Assembly (NCBI RefSeq): GCF_009733815.1
Contig: NZ_WNXY01000004.1
Coordinates: forward strand, 186,001 to 250,000
Direction of reading: 5' to 3'
DNA: 64,000 bases
Source: Pseudactinotalea suaedae
GTDB taxonomy: Bacteria > Actinomycetota > Actinomycetes > Actinomycetales > Beutenbergiaceae
Shown here piece after piece: positions 25,102-34,058 of this stretch. Numbering within the stretch: the first letter of the stretch is position 1; each line of letters begins with the position of its first letter. The translations under genes were made by a program, and so were the position numbers. The notes below the pieces were generated by a model. It did not search any database. It was not told the origin of the DNA and worked only from the letters and a program-made list of their open reading frames with translations.

Positions 25102-26757
25102 CTAACCGGTGCCGAGGACGTCCCGACGCCGGAACGCCCTCAGCCCGGCGGCAGCCATCGCCACCGCCAGCAGGGTGAGCACCATCAGCCCCACGCCCGA
25201 GACGGCGTCCGACGGGTAGTCACCCACGTGCTCGAAGGGCGAGAGCCACAGCGCGGCGTCCGGGAGATCGAGCAGCGGCCCGAAGAACCCCACGACCAAG
25301 CCGTAGCCGACCACCGCCCACACCACCGGCATCGCCCGGGGTGCCACGCCGTAGAGCAGTGCGGCCACGGCCAGCACCACCCAGACCGCCGGCGCGAACA
25401 CCACGGTCGCGAGCACCATCTCCCCCACCAGGCTGCCGTTCCCCACGCTGAGACCAGCACCGATACCGGTGGCGAGGCCCGACACCAGCAGCAGCCAGAG
25501 GCTGCCGAGCGCGACCACGCCCAGGTGGGTGCCGAGCCAGCGCTGCCTGCTGACAGCGGTGGCCAGCACGGGCTCGGCGCGCCCGCTGGCCTCCTCGGCG
25601 CGCGCCGTCTGTGCAGCCAGCACCGCGTAGACCGCCACCGTGACACCGAAGGTCAGCGCGAGGACGCCGAGGAACCCGGAGGTGATGTTCTCGGTCCCTC
25701 CCATGACCACCAGGAGCTCCTCGGGTGCGTCGTCGAACACGTCGAGAGCCGGTCCCGTGAACGCGCCGTAGGCACCGCCGCCCACCGCCAGCGCCAGGCT
25801 CCAGCCCACGAGCTGGGCCCGCTGCAGCCGCCAGGCCAGCGCCAGCGGGCTACGCAGCCAGGGCGCCGCCCGAGACGGCCCCGGCCGCGGCGGCACCAGA
25901 CCTGCTGCCAGGTCCCGGCGGGTCGAGAGCGTGTAGCCGAGCGCCGCCGTCAGGATCGCGAACGCGACCGAGATGGCCAACGGCCACCACCGGTCCAGCA
26001 CGTAGGGAGCGGTCTGCTGGGCCCACCCGATCGGCGACAACCAGGACAGCGCGTTGCCGTGCTCGGAGGTCATGTCCCCCAGCGCCCTCAGCGCGAACGC
26101 GCCGCCGAGCGCGGCACCCGCAGCGCCGGCGGCTGCGCGGGGGTACTCCGAGAGCTGCGCAGTCGTGGCCGCGACACCGGCGAAGGACAGACCGACGGCC
26201 CCGACGCCCACCGCGAACAGCCACGAACCCGCGGTGTCGAAGCCCTGCCCGGTCATGACGGCACCGATCAGCCCGACCACCACCAGGTTCATCCCGGTCG
26301 TCAGCACGAGCGCCGCCGTGAGCTGGGCGTGCCGGCCCACCACGTTGGAGCGGATCAGCTCGGCGCGACCGGAGTGCTCCTCGGTGCGCGTGTGCCGGAC
26401 CACGGTGAGCAGGCTCATCAAGCCTGCCCCGAGCAGGATGTAGACCCCGTACAGACCCGCGAGCAGGTGCTCCAGGCGTGGGTCGTCCATGCCGTAGCCG
26501 GGGCCGCCGAAGAGGGCTCCCATGGGCCCGCGCATCAGGGGCGCGATGGCACGGATGTCCTCCGGGGTGGCATAGACCTGCTGCAGCGCCGTCACGAAGT
26601 AGCCCATGAAGGCGGCCAGACCCAGTGTCCATGCGGGGAACCGGACGCGGTCCCGGCGCAGCATGAACCTCAGCAGCGTTCCCGTGCCCGTCAGCGCACC
26701 CCTGCGGGAGGACGCTGCCACCGCGGTCCGCCTGCGAGGCTCGGTGGCCGTGGACAT
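25102..26757 (-). CDS. Large two-half ABC exporter permease (polyketide-antibiotic exporter type)
   Basis: 551 residues from ATG 26757, which overlaps the ATPase stop as TGATG; the much longer open frame upstream is antisense noise within the ATPase gene. About twelve hydrophobic segments fall in two similar halves, each with the ABC-2 loop: TRTEEHSGRAELIRSNVVGR in the first and TARAEEASGRAEPVLATAVS in the second. This duplicated-permease design is typical of actinobacterial exporters annotated for polyketide antibiotics. It would export a hydrophobic compound with the ATPase encoded before it. Confidence 0.88.
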   Translation of the reverse strand: MSTATEPRRRTAVAASSRRGALTGTGTLLRFMLRRDRVRFPAWTLGLAAFMGYFVTALQQVYATPEDIRAIAPLMRGPMGALFGGPGYGMDDPRLEHLLAGLYGVYILLGAGLMSLLTVVRHTRTEEHSGRAELIRSNVVGRHAQLTAALVLTTGMNLVVVGLIGAVMTGQGFDTAGSWLFAVGVGAVGLSFAGVAATTAQLSEYPRAAAGAAGAALGGAFALRALGDMTSEHGNALSWLSPIGWAQQTAPYVLDRWWPLAISVAFAILTAALGYTLSTRRDLAAGLVPPRPGPSRAAPWLRSPLALAWRLQRAQLVGWSLALAVGGGAYGAFTGPALDVFDDAPEELLVVMGGTENITSGFLGVLALTFGVTVAVYAVLAAQTARAEEASGRAEPVLATAVSRQRWLGTHLGVVALGSLWLLLVSGLATGIGAGLSVGNGSLVGEMVLATVVFAPAVWVVLAVAALLYGVAPRAMPVVWAVVGYGLVVGFFGPLLDLPDAALWLSPFEHVGDYPSDAVSGVGLMVLTLLAVAMAAAGLRAFRRRDVLGTG

Positions 26758-27692
26758 CAGGCCACCTCGGCGTTGCGCGGGGACAGCTCGTCCCCGTAGT
26801 GGCGCAGCAGCAGCTGCTCCAGCGTCGGTGGGTGCGCGGTCATCGCTCGGACGTCGAGCTCGCCCAAGGCCTTGACGACGGCGGCCACGTGGGGGCCGTC
26901 GACGTCGAACGTGACCTGCTCGCCCTCCACCCGCAGAGCGTGCACACCTGGGAGGTCGGCGAGCGCCGCCGTCGGGCGCTCGGTCTGGATCGTGACCGAC
27001 GTGCGCGTGAGGTGACGCAGCTGCGCCAGCGAGCCAGTCTCCACGACCCGGCCCTGGCGGATGATCGAGATCCGGTCGGCCAGCACCTCGACCTGAGCCA
27101 GGATGTGGCTGGACAGCAGCACCGTGCGTCCTGCCTCCTTGGACTCCCGGATGCACGACTGGAACACCGCTTCCATCAGCGGGTCCAGGCCGGCGGTGGG
27201 CTCGTCCAGCAGCAGCAGGTCGGCGTCGCTGGCCAGCGCGGCGATCAGCGCCACCTTCTGCCGGTTCCCCTTGGAGTAGGTGCGTCCCTTCTTGGTGGGG
27301 TCGAGGTCGAACCGTTGGCACAGCTCGTCGCGTCGGGCGTGGTCCGCGCCGCCACGCAGCCGGGAGAGCAGGTCGATCGCCTCGCCGCCGGTCAGGTTCG
27401 GCCACAGCTCGACGTCGCCCGGTACGTAGGCCAGTCGCCGATGCAGGTCGACGGCGTCTCGCCACGGATCGGCACCCAGCAGCCGGGCCCTGCCGCCGTC
27501 GGAGCGCAGCAGTCCCAGCAGGATGCGGATCGTGGTCGACTTCCCGGCGCCGTTCGGGCCGAGGAAGCCGTGTACCTCGCCCTGGCCGACCTGCAGATCG
27601 AGGCCGTCGAGGGCGGTGACGGCGCCGTAGGACTTGCGCAGGTCGTGGATGTCGATCGCGGGCACGTCGGTGTCCCGCACGGGTGCGGACAT
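26757..27692 (-). CDS. ABC transporter ATP-binding protein, drug-export (DrrA-like) type
   Basis: 311 residues from ATG 27692. Walker [10 protein letters not shown] (about 45-53), variant signature [10 protein letters not shown], Walker [15 protein letters not shown] and H-loop SSHIL are all present. The C-terminal extension (from about 235, [13 protein letters not shown]) is the DUF4162-like tail seen in daunorubicin-type ATPases. It lies 43 bases after the TetR gene and overlaps the permease start, forming a regulator-ATPase-permease operon. Confidence 0.92.
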   Translation of the reverse strand: MSAPVRDTDVPAIDIHDLRKSYGAVTALDGLDLQVGQGEVHGFLGPNGAGKSTTIRILLGLLRSDGGRARLLGADPWRDAVDLHRRLAYVPGDVELWPNLTGGEAIDLLSRLRGGADHARRDELCQRFDLDPTKKGRTYSKGNRQKVALIAALASDADLLLLDEPTAGLDPLMEAVFQSCIRESKEAGRTVLLSSHILAQVEVLADRISIIRQGRVVETGSLAQLRHLTRTSVTIQTERPTAALADLPGVHALRVEGEQVTFDVDGPHVAAVVKALGELDVRAMTAHPPTLEQLLLRHYGDELSPRNAEVA

Positions 27693-27735
27693 AGGAGTTC
27701 CTTCTGGTGTGGTGGGGAGAGCTCGTCGGCGGGGA

Positions 27736-28401
27736 TCAGGCCGAGGCGGCCTGCTCCGACTCGGGCGGGTCCCCCACGTACAGCAGGTAGGCGTCGAGCA
27801 TCCGGCGGTCGACCAGGAATCCCTGGGTGTAGAGCTCGAGCGCGGGCAGCATGATGGCGTCGATGTGAGCGCGCATGCTCGACCGCAGCTCCTCGGCGCT
27901 CTGCGGCGCATCGAACGAGAGCCGCAGCGCCAGGTGACCGAGGGAGCTCTCGGTGAGGTAGCGCACGCGGGCGCGCTCGTCGCGGCTGGGCAGCAGGGTG
28001 CCGGCAGCGACCGCGTCACCGACGTAGTCGAGCGCGTCCTCGACCATGTGATCGATGAACGCTCTGGCCTGCTCGCCGCCTGCCTGGACGCTGCGGGCGA
28101 CATACGCCACGTACGGGACGTACTCGTCGATCATCGCCAGGTGCTCGAGCGTGGTCGCCGAGCCGTGCGCGCGCACCATCGCGTCCCGCTTGGCCTCGCG
28201 AATCACGCCGAACACGTGCTCGTCGCACTCGCGTCGCAGCTCCTCCTTGGAGCCGAACAGCTGCACGATGCGGCCCGCCGTCAGACCGGCCTCGGCGGCG
28301 ATGGCGCGCAACGACGCACCCAACCCGTCCCGGCCGAACACCGCGACTGCGGAGGCGCGCACCCTGGCCCGGGTGCTCACGTCAGCCGCCTCTAAACGCA
28401 T
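27736..28401 (-). CDS. TetR-family repressor of the adjacent ABC exporter
   Basis: 221 residues from ATG 28401. The N-terminal HTH (about 10-55) has [44 protein letters not shown] in segments typical of TetR. The C-terminal ligand domain is helical. A CTAAAC-N4-GTTTAG inverted repeat overlaps its own start codon, which implies autorepression and control of the whole operon. It is the first gene of the three-gene exporter unit; the ligand is probably the exported compound. Confidence 0.9.
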   Translation of the reverse strand: MRLEAADVSTRARVRASAVAVFGRDGLGASLRAIAAEAGLTAGRIVQLFGSKEELRRECDEHVFGVIREAKRDAMVRAHGSATTLEHLAMIDEYVPYVAYVARSVQAGGEQARAFIDHMVEDALDYVGDAVAAGTLLPSRDERARVRYLTESSLGHLALRLSFDAPQSAEELRSSMRAHIDAIMLPALELYTQGFLVDRRMLDAYLLYVGDPPESEQAASA

Positions 28402-28407
28402 GTTTAG
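28392..28407. promoter_or_regulatory. TetR operator overlapping the repressor start codon
   Basis: CTAAAC at 28392-28397 and GTTTAG at 28402-28407 form a perfect 6-bp inverted repeat with a 4-base centre that includes part of the TetR start codon. It stands out as AT-rich in GC-rich DNA. Binding of the repressor here would block initiation of its own operon. Confidence 0.7.
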
Positions 28408-28477
28408 GAGGGTACACCCGCCGCGCTCTCGGCGTCCAGACCCCGCTTGCGAGCACGCGTTCGACGGTGCCGGACCC

Positions 28478-28897
28478 TCAGGCCGGTTGGACGCCGAGCT
28501 GGTCGAGGAGACCCAGCACCCGGGTGCGGATCTCGTCGCGGATGGGCCGCACCGCCTCGATGCCCTGGCCGGCGGGGTCGTCGAGCTTCCAGTCCTCGTA
28601 CCGCTTGCCGGGGAAGACCGGGCAGACATCACCGCAGCCCATCGTGATGACGACATCGGACTCCTTGACGGCGTCGGAGGTCAGCACCTTCGGCTGCTCG
28701 GCGGTGATGTCGATGCCCACCTCGGCCATGGCGGCGACCGCGACCGGGTTGATCCGGTCGGCGGGTTCGGACCCTGCCGAACGCACCTCGACCCGGCCGC
28801 CGGAGAGCTCGCGCAGGAATCCTGCGGCCATCTGGGAGCGGCCGGCATTGTGGACGCAGACGAACAGTGCGGAGGGGCGGGTTTCGGTGGTGGTCAC
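28478..28897 (-). CDS. arsC: Arsenate reductase, low-molecular-weight phosphatase type (thioredoxin/mycothiol-linked)
   Basis: 139 residues. The phosphatase-like P-loop is FVCVHNAGRSQMAAGFL (about 12-28), and MGCGDVCPVFPGKRYEDW (about 86-103) carries the additional redox cysteines and the conserved acid. It reduces arsenate to arsenite, which ACR3 exports. It is the last gene of the arsenic operon, 15 bases after the ArsR-ArsC fusion, whose own ArsC half is very similar, suggesting duplication. Confidence 0.92.
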   Translation of the reverse strand: MTTTETRPSALFVCVHNAGRSQMAAGFLRELSGGRVEVRSAGSEPADRINPVAVAAMAEVGIDITAEQPKVLTSDAVKESDVVITMGCGDVCPVFPGKRYEDWKLDDPAGQGIEAVRPIRDEIRTRVLGLLDQLGVQPA

Positions 28898-28912
28898 AAA
28901 GATCTCTTCCAG

Positions 28913-29929
28913 CTAGCGGACGGGTAGGTCGAGGTCGGGCAGCAGGTCAGCGAGCAGTGCCCGGACCCGGGTGTCGAGCTCGACCCGGATGGCGGTCACG
29001 CCGGCCGGTGAGGCCAGCGCCGGGTCACCGACGACCCAGTCCTCGTACCGCTTGCCGGGCAGCACCGGGCAGACGTCGCCGCAGCCCATGGTGATGACCA
29101 CGTCCGCGGCGCGCACCGCGTCGTCGGTCAGCGGCTTGGGGAATGCGTCACCGGCGGGGACGCCGAGGTCGGCGAGCTGCGGCTCGACCCCGTGGTGGAT
29201 CCGGTCCGCCGGCGTGGAACCCGCCGATCGGACGATCACCCGGTCACCGGCGTAGTGCTGGACCAGGGCGGCCGCGAGCTGTGACCGGCCCGCGTTGGCG
29301 ACGCACAGGAACAGGATCTGCGGCACACCGGAGGAGGACCGCCGGCTCAGATCCGTCAGGCGCTGCTTGGCGAACCGCTCGGCGAGGTTGAGCAGGTGCC
29401 CGGACACGTGCGCCGAGCGGGCGAGCGCGGCGTAGGACTCCCGCACCGTTCCCACGACGACGCTCCGGTCGAGGTCCGGGTGGCGCGAGGCGAGCTCGTC
29501 GGCCATCCGGTCCAGCGCGCCGTCGGCGTCCTCGGGGCCGGCCAGCGGGCCGCCGGTCGGGGCGGTGAGGGTCGCGGGTGCGAAGGTCTCCAGCAGCGTG
29601 GACACGGCGCGCCGGTACCCCGGTGCGACCCGGTACCAGACCCAGGTGCCGCGCCGCTCGGAGGTCAGGATGCCGGCCTCGCGCAGCAGCTTGAGATGGT
29701 GGGAGACGGTCGGCTGGGAGACCTCGGTGAGGGTGGCCAGGTCGCACACGCACGCCTCCCCGGTCGCCGAGCTCGCCACGTAGGACAGCATCCGCAGCCG
29801 CAACGGGTCGGCGAGCGCCTTCAGCGCGGTCGTCACCGTCTCGGCGACGGCGGGAGCGATCGCGTGCGCCTCGACGTGCTCGCACGCCACCTCGCCCTCG
29901 GTCGTCACGGTGTCAGGGCTCAGGGTCAT
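28913..29929 (-). CDS. ArsR regulator fused to a second arsenate reductase
   Basis: 338 residues from ATG 29929, whose ATGA overlaps the ACR3 stop. Residues about 25-125 are an ArsR/SmtB winged helix with metal-binding EACVCDLATLTEVSQPTVSHHLKLLREAGIL split across the recognition helix (Cys-Val-Cys). A helical linker (about 130-195) resembles the three-helix extension of actinobacterial arsenate reductases. Residues about 205-338 repeat the ArsC domain: P-loop FLCVANAGRSQLAAAL and MGCGDVCPVLPGKRYEDW. The fusion joins sensor and detoxifying enzyme in one chain. It presumably represses from the 31120-31151 palindrome. Confidence 0.92.
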   Translation of the reverse strand: MTLSPDTVTTEGEVACEHVEAHAIAPAVAETVTTALKALADPLRLRMLSYVASSATGEACVCDLATLTEVSQPTVSHHLKLLREAGILTSERRGTWVWYRVAPGYRRAVSTLLETFAPATLTAPTGGPLAGPEDADGALDRMADELASRHPDLDRSVVVGTVRESYAALARSAHVSGHLLNLAERFAKQRLTDLSRRSSSGVPQILFLCVANAGRSQLAAALVQHYAGDRVIVRSAGSTPADRIHHGVEPQLADLGVPAGDAFPKPLTDDAVRAADVVITMGCGDVCPVLPGKRYEDWVVGDPALASPAGVTAIRVELDTRVRALLADLLPDLDLPVR

Positions 29930-31047
29930 GACCTCACCTCGTTCGTCAGCTCTGGTTCGGGGTTCTCGGAGGGTGTGGTCGCGCGCGGGTCGATGCCGAA
30001 CCACCGACGAGCCAGCCACAGCGAGACGTAGACCAGCCCGACGAGCACGGGAACCTCGATGAGTGGTCCGACGACGCCGGCGAGCGCCTGGCCCGACGTC
30101 GCACCGAAGGTCGCGATCGCGACCGCGATCGCCAGCTCGAAGTTGTTCCCGGCCGCCGTGAAGGCGAGCGTGGTCGACCTGGCGTAGCCGAGATCGAGCA
30201 GCCGGCCGGCCAGCATGCCGACGCCCCACATCAGCGCGAAGTAGACCAGCAGCGGCACGGCGATGCGCGCCACGTCCAGCGGCCTCGAGGTGACGGCCTC
30301 GCCCTGCAGCGCGAACAGCAGCACGATGGTGAACAGCAGGCCGTACAGCGCCCATGGCCCGACCGCGGGGAGGAACCGCTCCTCGTACCAGGCGCGACCG
30401 CGGCGGCGCTCCCCGATCCACCGGGAGGCGAAGCCCGCGAGCAGGGGGATGCCCAGGAACACGAGGACATTGAGGGCGATCTGGCCCACGGACACGTCGA
30501 GACCGGCTGTGTCGAGGCCAAGCCATGCGGGCAGCACCGTCAGGTAGAACCAGCCCAGCAGCGAGAACGCGACCACCTGGAAGACCGAGTTGACCGCGAC
30601 GAGCACGGCGGCGGCATCCCGGTCGCCGCACGCGAGGTCGTTCCAGATCACCACCATCGCGATACATCTGGCCAGGCCCACGATGATCAGGCCGGTGCGG
30701 TACTCCGGGAGATCCGGCAGGAAGGTCCAGGCCAGCGCGAACATCAAGGCCGGCCCCACGAGCCAGTTGAGCGCGAGCGAGGAGACCAGCAGCCTCCGGT
30801 CCCCGGCGACCGCGGCAACCCGGTCGTAGCGGACCTTGGCCAGCACCGGATACATCATTACGAGCAGCCCCAGCGCGATCGGTGCCGAGATGCCACCGAT
30901 CTCCAACCGCGCCAGCACCTCCGACAGCCCGGGCACGAAGCGGGCCAGCAGCAACCCGGCAACCATGGCCAAGCCGATCCAGAGCGGCAGGATCCGGTCG
31001 AGCGCGGACAGCCGCGGCCGGGCCTGCTCGAGGACGTCCGCGCTCAT
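29926..31047 (-). CDS. acr3: Arsenite efflux permease ACR3
   Basis: 373 residues with ten predicted membrane segments. ACR3 signatures are ALMFALAWTFL, the functional Cys in LIIVGLARCIAMVVIWNDLACGD (about 122-144) and FTAAGNNFELAIAVAIATFG (about 298-317). It exports arsenite across the cytoplasmic membrane. It is the first gene of the three-gene arsenic operon and directly follows the palindromic promoter region. Confidence 0.95.
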   Translation of the reverse strand: MSADVLEQARPRLSALDRILPLWIGLAMVAGLLLARFVPGLSEVLARLEIGGISAPIALGLLVMMYPVLAKVRYDRVAAVAGDRRLLVSSLALNWLVGPALMFALAWTFLPDLPEYRTGLIIVGLARCIAMVVIWNDLACGDRDAAAVLVAVNSVFQVVAFSLLGWFYLTVLPAWLGLDTAGLDVSVGQIALNVLVFLGIPLLAGFASRWIGERRRGRAWYEERFLPAVGPWALYGLLFTIVLLFALQGEAVTSRPLDVARIAVPLLVYFALMWGVGMLAGRLLDLGYARSTTLAFTAAGNNFELAIAVAIATFGATSGQALAGVVGPLIEVPVLVGLVYVSLWLARRWFGIDPRATTPSENPEPELTNEVRS

Positions 31048-31119
31048 GCGGCAGACCGCGCGGAGTCGGTATGCGAGACGCGAGGACCGCTGCTGACCGC
31101 AACGGGACCGTGCTGCTGT

Positions 31120-31151
31120 ATCGACATGTGTCTATATTGGCACACATCGAT
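31120..31151 (-). promoter_or_regulatory. ArsR operator/promoter of the arsenic operon
   Basis: Two 13-base half sites, ATCGACATGTGTC (31120-31132) and the complement of ATCGATGTGTGCC (31139-31151), match at 10 positions and flank a central TATATT. The AT-rich centre can act as the -10 for leftward transcription into acr3. The arrangement of near-palindrome over promoter matches known arsenic-responsive ArsR operators. It lies about 75 bases before acr3. Confidence 0.75.
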
Positions 31152-31275
31152 AGGCGCGGCTAGCCTGCGCTCGGTCGAGCACGATCACCACCGGCCGGAG
31201 TCGCAGCTGACGTAGCGTGGACACGTGCGTTCGGGCGCCGGCGAGGTGCGCCACCCACTGCGGCAGGAGGACACC

Positions 31276-32340
31276 ATGCCCACTCGTCGGGTCGCGGTCG
31301 TCGGCGCCAGCGGGAACGTCGGAACCGCGCTGCTGCGGCACCTGGTCGCCGATCCCGAGTTCTCCGACCTGCTCGGGATCTCGCGGCGGGCGCCGCACGG
31401 CCCGCCGTACGAGTCGGCCGACTGGCGCGAGATCGACATCACGGCCGCGGGCGTCGACCAGGTGGTCGAGTCGATCGCTCAGGCGGTCTCGGGCTACGAC
31501 GCGGTGGTCCACCTGGTGTGGGCGATCCAGCCGAACACGCGCCGTGACGTGATCCGGCAGACCAACGTCGAGGGCACCCGGCGGGTCCTCGAGGCAGCGG
31601 CGCTGGCGGGCGTGCCGCACGTGGTCGTGGCAAGCTCGGTCGCGGCGTACTCGCCGTCGCCCGGCCCCGAGCTCCGCGACGAGAGCCACCCGACGCACGG
31701 CATCCGGACGTCCCACTACAGCGTGGACAAGGCCGCGCAAGAACGACTGCTCGCGGAGTTCGCTTCCGACCACCCGGAGATCTCGGTCGCCTCGATGCGC
31801 ACGTCACTGGTGTTCCAGGCCGACGCCGGTGCCGAGGTCGCGCGACTCTTCGTCGGTCCGCTGGCGCCGCTCGGCCCGCTGCTGAGCGGGCGCCTGCCTG
31901 TCGTCTCGCTCCCCCTCGGGCTGCGCCTGCAGGCCACCCACGCCGATGACATCGCCGGCGCGTACGCGGCGGTGCTGCGCGCCGGCGCCTCCGGCCCGTT
32001 CAACGTCGCAGCCGAGCCCGTGATCGACGGCAACGACCTCGCGGGCATGCTCGGCTCGGGACGTCTCGTCGAGATCCCCAGCCGCGCCATCCGCCCGCTG
32101 CTCCACCTCGCGTGGCGGGCACGCCTCGTGGCGGCCGACCCGGGCTGGCTCGACATGGCGATGAACGCCCCCGTGATGGACACGACCCGGATCCGCGAGC
32201 TCGGGTGGCGCGAGACGCGAAGCGCTCAGGAAGCCACGCTCGACGTCGTCGCCGGCATGCGGTCCCGGACCGGCACGGGCAGCCCCGCGCTGCGGCCCGG
32301 TGACCGCATGCTCGACGACGGCGACCTCCGCAAGCGCTGA
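31276..32340 (+). CDS. NAD-dependent epimerase/dehydratase (extended SDR)
   Basis: 354 residues from ATG 31276 with GGCAGGAGG before it. The cofactor motif is VVGASGNVGTALLRHL (about 7-22), then WAIQPNTRRDVIRQTNVEGTRRVL and the catalytic SSVAAYSP with HYSVDKAAQERLL supplying Tyr and Lys. It ends with MDTTRIRELGWRETRSAQEAL-type segment common to this subfamily. It acts on a nucleotide sugar or similar carbonyl substrate in the cytoplasm. Monocistronic and convergent with the MFS exporter; no link to the arsenic genes is evident. Confidence 0.85.
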   Translation: MPTRRVAVVGASGNVGTALLRHLVADPEFSDLLGISRRAPHGPPYESADWREIDITAAGVDQVVESIAQAVSGYDAVVHLVWAIQPNTRRDVIRQTNVEGTRRVLEAAALAGVPHVVVASSVAAYSPSPGPELRDESHPTHGIRTSHYSVDKAAQERLLAEFASDHPEISVASMRTSLVFQADAGAEVARLFVGPLAPLGPLLSGRLPVVSLPLGLRLQATHADDIAGAYAAVLRAGASGPFNVAAEPVIDGNDLAGMLGSGRLVEIPSRAIRPLLHLAWRARLVAADPGWLDMAMNAPVMDTTRIRELGWRETRSAQEATLDVVAGMRSRTGTGSPALRPGDRMLDDGDLRKR

Positions 32341-32347
32341 CCGACCC

Positions 32348-33919
32348 TCAGCGGACCTCGTTCTCGTGCTCGGCAGCGAGATCCTGGTTCGCCGCCGCGC
32401 CCCGGAGCGTGACGAGGGCCCAGATGGCCGCGGCCACCATCACCCCGGCTCCCGCCAGGCCCGTGAGGGTGATCGCGTCGGTGAACGCAGCCTTGGTGAT
32501 CTGAAGGATCGCCTCGCCGGTGCTGCCGCCGACCTCGGCGGCGACCAGCAGGGCCTCTGCCATCGTCGAGGACGCGCGCTCCGCGAGGGACGGCGAGAGA
32601 TCGAGCGCATCGGTGCCGGCGCTGACAGCCCTGGTGTACCAGGCGACGAGCACCCCGCCGAGCACGGCCGTGCCGAGCGTCGTACCGAGCTCGTACGCCG
32701 TCTCGGAGGTCGCGGCGGCCTGCCCTGCCCGTTCCGGTCTGACGGAGCTCATGATGATGTCGTTGCTCAGCGCGAGCCCGATGCCCGCACCCAGCGAGAC
32801 CAGCGCGAGCGAGGCTGCGATCAGCGCCGGGCTCGAGGTCGGCGTCAAGAAGATCGTGAGCCCGAAACCGCTGGCCGCGATCAGCAGGCCCGCGGTGATG
32901 ATGTAGGCGGGAAGGATGCGCTTGGCCAGAAGCGCCGCGCCGAACCCGGCGAACGCGGCAAACACCGCCTGGGGCAGGAGCCAGAGCGAGGCCTCGAGCG
33001 GGCCGAGCCCCAGGACGAGCTGGAGGTGCTGGACGAGAGCCACGAGCGCGCCCACCATCGCGAAGATCGAGAGAAGGTCGGCGATGACGGCTCCGCGGAA
33101 GTACCGCACCGTGAACAGCCTGACCTGGAGGAGGGGGGTGGGAAGCCTGAGCTGTCTCCGGATGAACGCGGCGACCGCGAGCAGCCCGACGGCGAGGGCC
33201 GTGATCCCGAGGGCGATGTCCTTGCCGCCGGTGAGGGTCTTGATGGCGTAGACCACGCCGATCATGCCGACGAAGGAGAGAACGACGCTGACGGCGTCGA
33301 TCCGCTGCAGCTCGGGGTTCCGGCTCTCGGGCAGCAGGAGCGGGCCGAGCACCAGCAGGAGCAGCATGACCGGGATGTTCATCAGGAACGCGGCCTGCCA
33401 GCTGAACGTCTCGATGATCCAGCCGCCGATGATGGGTCCCACGGCCGCACCGACCGATGCCATCGCCGCCCACACAGCCATCGCGTAACGCCGCTGCTCC
33501 CGGTCGAGGAACATGTTGCGCACCAGCGACAGCGTCGACGGCATCATGATCGCGCCGCCCACGCCCAGCAGCGCGCGGGCACCGATCAGCATCCACGGCT
33601 CTGTGGCGAGCGCGCCGGACACGGACGCGGTTGCGAAGACGACGGCGCCGATGAGGAGGTTGCGTCGCCGCCCGAACCGATCACCCAGGGCGCTCATCGC
33701 CACGAGCAGCCCGGCCAGAACCAGCGCGTAGATGTCGATCATCCACAGCTGCTCCACACCCGTCGGGCTCAGCTCGGCGGAGATCGCGGGCAGGCCCAGG
33801 ATCAGGACGGTGCCGTCGATCGTGATCAGCAGCAGCGGCAGGACCAGGACACCCAGACCGATCCAGCTCCTCGCCGTCGCCTTGGTGGGAGGGGTGGTCG
33901 TGGTGGTGGTGTCGTCCAT
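32348..33919 (-). CDS. MFS transporter, DHA2 (EmrB/QacA, 14-helix) type
   Basis: 523 residues with a Thr-rich start and 14 likely membrane segments. Motif A is SALGDRFGRRRNLL (about 76-89), the helix-1 region has TIDGTVLILGLPAIS, and motif C-like glycines lie in AAVGPIIGGWIIE. This is the layout of SmvA/QacA-type drug exporters. An inverted repeat at 33942-33960 upstream suggests control by a TetR-type repressor encoded elsewhere. Confidence 0.92.
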   Translation of the reverse strand: MDDTTTTTTPPTKATARSWIGLGVLVLPLLLITIDGTVLILGLPAISAELSPTGVEQLWMIDIYALVLAGLLVAMSALGDRFGRRRNLLIGAVVFATASVSGALATEPWMLIGARALLGVGGAIMMPSTLSLVRNMFLDREQRRYAMAVWAAMASVGAAVGPIIGGWIIETFSWQAAFLMNIPVMLLLLVLGPLLLPESRNPELQRIDAVSVVLSFVGMIGVVYAIKTLTGGKDIALGITALAVGLLAVAAFIRRQLRLPTPLLQVRLFTVRYFRGAVIADLLSIFAMVGALVALVQHLQLVLGLGPLEASLWLLPQAVFAAFAGFGAALLAKRILPAYIITAGLLIAASGFGLTIFLTPTSSPALIAASLALVSLGAGIGLALSNDIIMSSVRPERAGQAAATSETAYELGTTLGTAVLGGVLVAWYTRAVSAGTDALDLSPSLAERASSTMAEALLVAAEVGGSTGEAILQITKAAFTDAITLTGLAGAGVMVAAAIWALVTLRGAAANQDLAAEHENEVR

Positions 33920-33941
33920 GAGGTTCCTCTGCAGAGGTCGG

Positions 33942-33960
33942 GTTTGACCTCAGTACAAAC
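33942..33960. promoter_or_regulatory. TetR-type operator candidate upstream of the MFS exporter
   Basis: GTTTGACCTCAGTACAAAC is a 19-bp imperfect inverted repeat (GTTTG...CAAAC outer arms perfect, inner bases mostly complementary), 23 bases ahead of the exporter start. A TTGACC -35-like hexamer lies further upstream on the minus strand. No TetR gene is adjacent, so the regulator would act in trans. Confidence 0.55.
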
Positions 33961-34058
33961 GGTGTCCTCACCACACGGTCAAGCGGCTCGGGCGTCGTCG
34001 CTCCTCCGGCGTTCAGCGAGGCGGGCCGGAGCGAGTCGCGACCGGATCGGCTCTGGCC

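Noticed and set aside
25102-27465. 787-residue permease call
   Set aside because: Residues before ATG 26757 lie within the ATPase gene in another frame and look like shadow sequence.
20345-28401. Antibiotic biosynthetic gene cluster
   Set aside because: ABC exporters and a TetR are present, but no polyketide synthase, NRPS or tailoring genes are seen.
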